From: DASQHW01 sp963837155
GTDB taxonomy: Bacteria; Actinomycetota; Acidimicrobiia; IMCC26256; PALSA-610
Assembly (NCBI GenBank): GCA_963837155.1
Contig: CAWIMB010000002.1
Coordinates: 372,001 to 436,000, forward strand
Reading direction: 5' to 3'
DNA length: 64,000 nucleotides
In this document: piece after piece, positions 61,980-64,000 of the stretch
How the letters are laid out: each line of letters opens with the position of its first letter
Numbering within the stretch: position 1 is the first letter of the stretch
The notes under the pieces: generated by a model
Told to the model about the DNA's origin: nothing
Database searches by the model: none
What the model saw: only the letters and a program-made list of their open reading frames with translations
Position numbers and translations under genes: made by a program

Positions 61980-62558
61980 TTAGAGGCCGGCGCGCAAGCG
62001 CCAGTTCGCGTCGAGCGCCGCGCGGGCAAGGGTCGCATGATGCAGATGCCACTCGTCGGCACCCAGGTCGTCGATGTGCCGCCACGCGACCTCGCTCACT
62101 TCGTGGAGCTGAGGTTGCAGCTGTCCGCTGATGATGGAGCAGAGGTAGACGATGGACACGATGCCGTGGGGATGCTCGCCGGCGCGCGCCTCGCGGAAAA
62201 AGACGCCCACGAGCCGCTCCACCAATGCGCGCACGCCTGCCTCCTCGAAGAGCTCGCGAACGACCGTTTGGGCGGGCGACTCGTTGGGGTCTACCCAGCC
62301 TGCGATCAATCCCCACTTGCCATCGTCGACGCGGCGGACGAGCAAGAGGCGGTCGTTGTCATCGAAGACGGCGGCATCGGCGCCGATGCGCGCCGTCTGG
62401 TAGCCGATCTCGGCATCGAACCGCGCCCGAATCGTTGGAGCGTCGAGCGCGGTGCGATCGGCATACTCCTGAGCCGCGAGCTCGAGCAGACGCTCGTAAC
62501 GCGCGCGATCGAACGGGTCCTGGCTGTAGTGCAATCCCGTACGCGCGATCGCGCGCAC
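61980..62558 (-). CDS. NUDIX hydrolase with N-terminal Nudix_N_2-like region
   Basis: 192 residues. The Nudix box GWVDPNESPAQTVVRELFEEAGV (G-x5-E-x7-REUxEE-x-GU) is intact. The N-terminal 60 residues (SQDPFDRARYERLLELAAQEYADRT) match the helical extension found in ADP-ribose/nucleotide NUDIX proteins. Substrate cannot be told. It precedes the M16-like gene by 10 bases on the same strand. Confidence 0.9.
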   Translation of the reverse strand: MRAIARTGLHYSQDPFDRARYERLLELAAQEYADRTALDAPTIRARFDAEIGYQTARIGADAAVFDDNDRLLLVRRVDDGKWGLIAGWVDPNESPAQTVVRELFEEAGVRALVERLVGVFFREARAGEHPHGIVSIVYLCSIISGQLQPQLHEVSEVAWRHIDDLGADEWHLHHATLARAALDANWRLRAGL

Positions 62559-62594
62559 TTCGTCAAGGAGCGAAAAAACGTCGATAGCCGGAAG

Positions 62595-63503
62595 TTAGTG
62601 CGCCTTCACCCAATCCGCGATAACGCGTGCCAACTGTTCGCCGCGATCCTCTTGGAGGAAGTGACCCCCGCCTTCGATCGTTGTATGGGGTTGGCCCGCA
62701 CATCCCGGCACGTCGCGTTGAAACACACGGTCTCCGCCTCGCGTGATCGGGTCCTGATCGGAGAACGCAGTGAGGAACGGCTTCGTCCACGCCCGCAACG
62801 TTTCCCAGGCTTTCCGGTTCGGCGCCGATGCGGGATCGTCGGGTGCGGTCGGTACGAGGAGCGGGAACTGGCGCGCACCGGCCTTGTACGAATCGTCAGG
62901 GAACGGCGCGTTGTATCCGGCGGCGACGTCCGGCGAGAGTTCGGTGTGGCAACCAGTACCGACGATGAAGCCGACGTCGAAATCCTCGACGGTTTGAGAG
63001 AACCGCTGCCACCGCTTGAACGCGTCTCCGGCCGGTGTATCGCCGGTTGGAAGGTAGGTATTCGCGGCGACGACGCGTGCGAAACGGTCGGGGTGTTCGC
63101 CCACGAGCCGCAACCCGATGAGCCCGCCCCAGTCCTGGCCGACGAGCGTCACTTCGCGCAGGTCGAGACGATCGAACAGCGTGGCCCGCATCCACTCCAC
63201 ATGCCGCGCGAACGAATAGTCGGTGCGCTTGACCGGCTTGTCGGAACGTCCGAAGCCGACGAGATCGGGTGCCACGCAGCGGAATCCCGCGTCGACGAGC
63301 ATCGGGATCATCTTGCGGTACAGGAAGCTCCATGACGGCTCGCCGTGCATGAGCAGCATCGTCGGCGCGTCGGGGCTGCCTTCGTCGAGATGATGCACGC
63401 GGAGCCGTCCGCCCTCGCCATCGTCAACCTCGACGTAGTGCGGTGCGAATGGGAAGTCGGGGAGCGAGGCGAAACGATCGTCCGGTGTGCGGAGGGCTTC
63501 CAT
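62595..63503 (-). CDS. Haloalkane dehalogenase
   Basis: 302 residues. HGEPSWSFLYRKMIP gives the oxyanion region, nucleophile Asp124 followed by Trp125 in LVGQDWGGLIG (the halide-stabilising Trp), GFGRSDKP, and the catalytic His in EGGGHFLQED. The acid Asp lies in AFSDQDPI. This order and the HGEPSW/GQDWGG pair are typical of DhmA/DhlA-type dehalogenases, which replace carbon-bound halogen by hydroxyl. It is divergent from a TetR regulator with a palindrome between them. Confidence 0.88.
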   Translation of the reverse strand: MEALRTPDDRFASLPDFPFAPHYVEVDDGEGGRLRVHHLDEGSPDAPTMLLMHGEPSWSFLYRKMIPMLVDAGFRCVAPDLVGFGRSDKPVKRTDYSFARHVEWMRATLFDRLDLREVTLVGQDWGGLIGLRLVGEHPDRFARVVAANTYLPTGDTPAGDAFKRWQRFSQTVEDFDVGFIVGTGCHTELSPDVAAGYNAPFPDDSYKAGARQFPLLVPTAPDDPASAPNRKAWETLRAWTKPFLTAFSDQDPITRGGDRVFQRDVPGCAGQPHTTIEGGGHFLQEDRGEQLARVIADWVKAH

Positions 63504-63531
63504 CGTCAGCTTCCTTTCGGAAGGAGTATTT

Positions 63532-63544
63532 GCACTCTGAGTGC
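63532..63544. promoter_or_regulatory. TetR operator candidate
   Basis: GCACTC-T-GAGTGC is a perfect inverted repeat centred between the divergent dehalogenase and TetR genes, 13 bases before the TetR start. Confidence 0.6.
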
Positions 63545-63556
63545 GACTTTCCTACC

Positions 63557-64000
63557 ATGGCTCACATGGCGATCGCAACCCGGGTCGACGGGAGGGTGCA
63601 GCGGGGGGCCCGCACCCGCAACGCGATCGCCGACGCGCTGCTCGCGCTCCTCGAAGAGGGAGACCCCCAACCGACGGCGCGAGCGATCGCCGCTCGGGCG
63701 GAAGTGTCGCTGCGGTCGGTGTTCCAGCACTTCGACGACATGGAGTCGCTGTACGCGATGTGCGTTGCCCGCCAGACCGAACGGCTGGCGCCGTGGCGAA
63801 CCACGATCGACGAGTCGTTACCCCGGCGCGCCCGGCTCGAGGCACTCGTCGCGCAGCGTGCCCATCTGTACGAACGCATCGCGCCCGTTCGGCGCGCCAC
63901 GTTGGTCGTCGCGCCGGGCTCGCAGGTGCTCCAGCGCGCACTTGCCGAGGTTGCGGCGGAGCACCGCCAGGAGCTTGCCGCTCTTTTTACCAAGGAGTTG
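63557..64000 (+). CDS. TetR-family transcriptional regulator (3' end outside window)
   Basis: ATG 63557 (ATG 63566 possible). N-terminal HTH: RGARTRNAIADALLALLEEGDPQPTARAIAARAEVSLRSVFQHFDDMESLYAMCVARQ; the S-x-R-S-V-F-Q-H-F-D-D-x-E-S-L-Y stretch is the classical recognition helix end. The ligand domain is cut by the window end after 148 residues. It likely represses the divergent haloalkane dehalogenase gene through the palindrome at 63532-63544. Confidence 0.88.
   Translation, partial: MAHMAIATRVDGRVQRGARTRNAIADALLALLEEGDPQPTARAIAARAEVSLRSVFQHFDDMESLYAMCVARQTERLAPWRTTIDESLPRRARLEALVAQRAHLYERIAPVRRATLVVAPGSQVLQRALAEVAAEHRQELAALFTKEL

Noticed and set aside
61626..63335. 569-codon plus-strand frame
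   Set aside because: Antisense to the M16-like, NUDIX and dehalogenase genes, all with intact motifs.
1..64000. CRISPR array
   Set aside because: No regularly spaced identical repeats with unique spacers; the only short tandem repeats are coding (HKW) or the 11-bp pair at 8769.

Overview
The window is GC-rich chromosomal DNA (roughly two thirds G+C by eye) with many GTG starts. Gene families such as DUF35/lipid-transfer thiolase, a split F420/FMN-type pyridoxamine-oxidase-like protein, AIM24, DUF2269, GAF-ANTAR and a SpeD-SpeE fusion suggest an actinobacterium, possibly of the Acidimicrobiia. This placement is an inference from gene content.

Layout. (1) 1-8942 is the right part of an integrated mobilisable or conjugative element: an excisionase-like HTH protein, a MobF relaxase-helicase, a Fic protein, an unknown beta-propeller-like protein and a tyrosine integrase ending at tRNA-Leu(TAG). 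A 19-20 bp direct repeat brackets the Fic/propeller cargo. (2) 8970-29773 is mostly core metabolism: two GT-C type membrane glycosyltransferases, a DUF35-thiolase pair followed by a peroxiredoxin whose catalytic codon is TGA, two SDRs, an epoxide hydrolase, a D-aminoacylase-like amidohydrolase, AIM24, MOSC, a nucleoside phosphorylase, a GAF-PP2C phosphatase, a P450, tRNA-Lys, tRNA-His and a SpeD-SpeE fusion. (3) 29824-46191 is the most distinctive block: three tandem subtilases with Trp-rich HKW-repeat tails, a minus-strand pair encoding a PHM-like copper protein and a YceI protein, then a membrane GAF-GGDEF-EAL protein, a fourth divergent subtilase and a second GAF-GGDEF-EAL protein. Five promoters here share one architecture, TCAA-(16-17 nt)-GGCGATAC/T, resembling the sigma-28 (FliA/SigD/WhiG) class. 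At four of them a GTG lies exactly 7 nt beyond the -10 box, suggesting leaderless transcripts. (4) 46196-53356 holds hydrolases, an MFS exporter, a VOC protein, GAF-ANTAR and STAS regulators and tRNA-Arg(TCT) with two 23-nt relics of a tRNA 3' end. (5) 53578-64000 is catabolic: IolB, a ferritin-like protein, an amidohydrolase, a Rieske oxygenase and a GH3 glycosidase in one minus-strand run, then YceI/MarR, an M16-like protein, NUDIX, and haloalkane dehalogenase/TetR.

Two points matter for any user. First, the peroxiredoxin reads straight through an in-frame TGA at the peroxidatic cysteine position, and a hairpin fitting the bacterial SECIS pattern follows, so it is probably a selenoprotein. 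Second, about a dozen otherwise intact genes are split by +1 or +2 insertions, nearly all inside short CGCG tracts. This looks more like a systematic sequence-consensus artefact than a dozen pseudogenes, so the split genes are reported here as single reconstructed genes.
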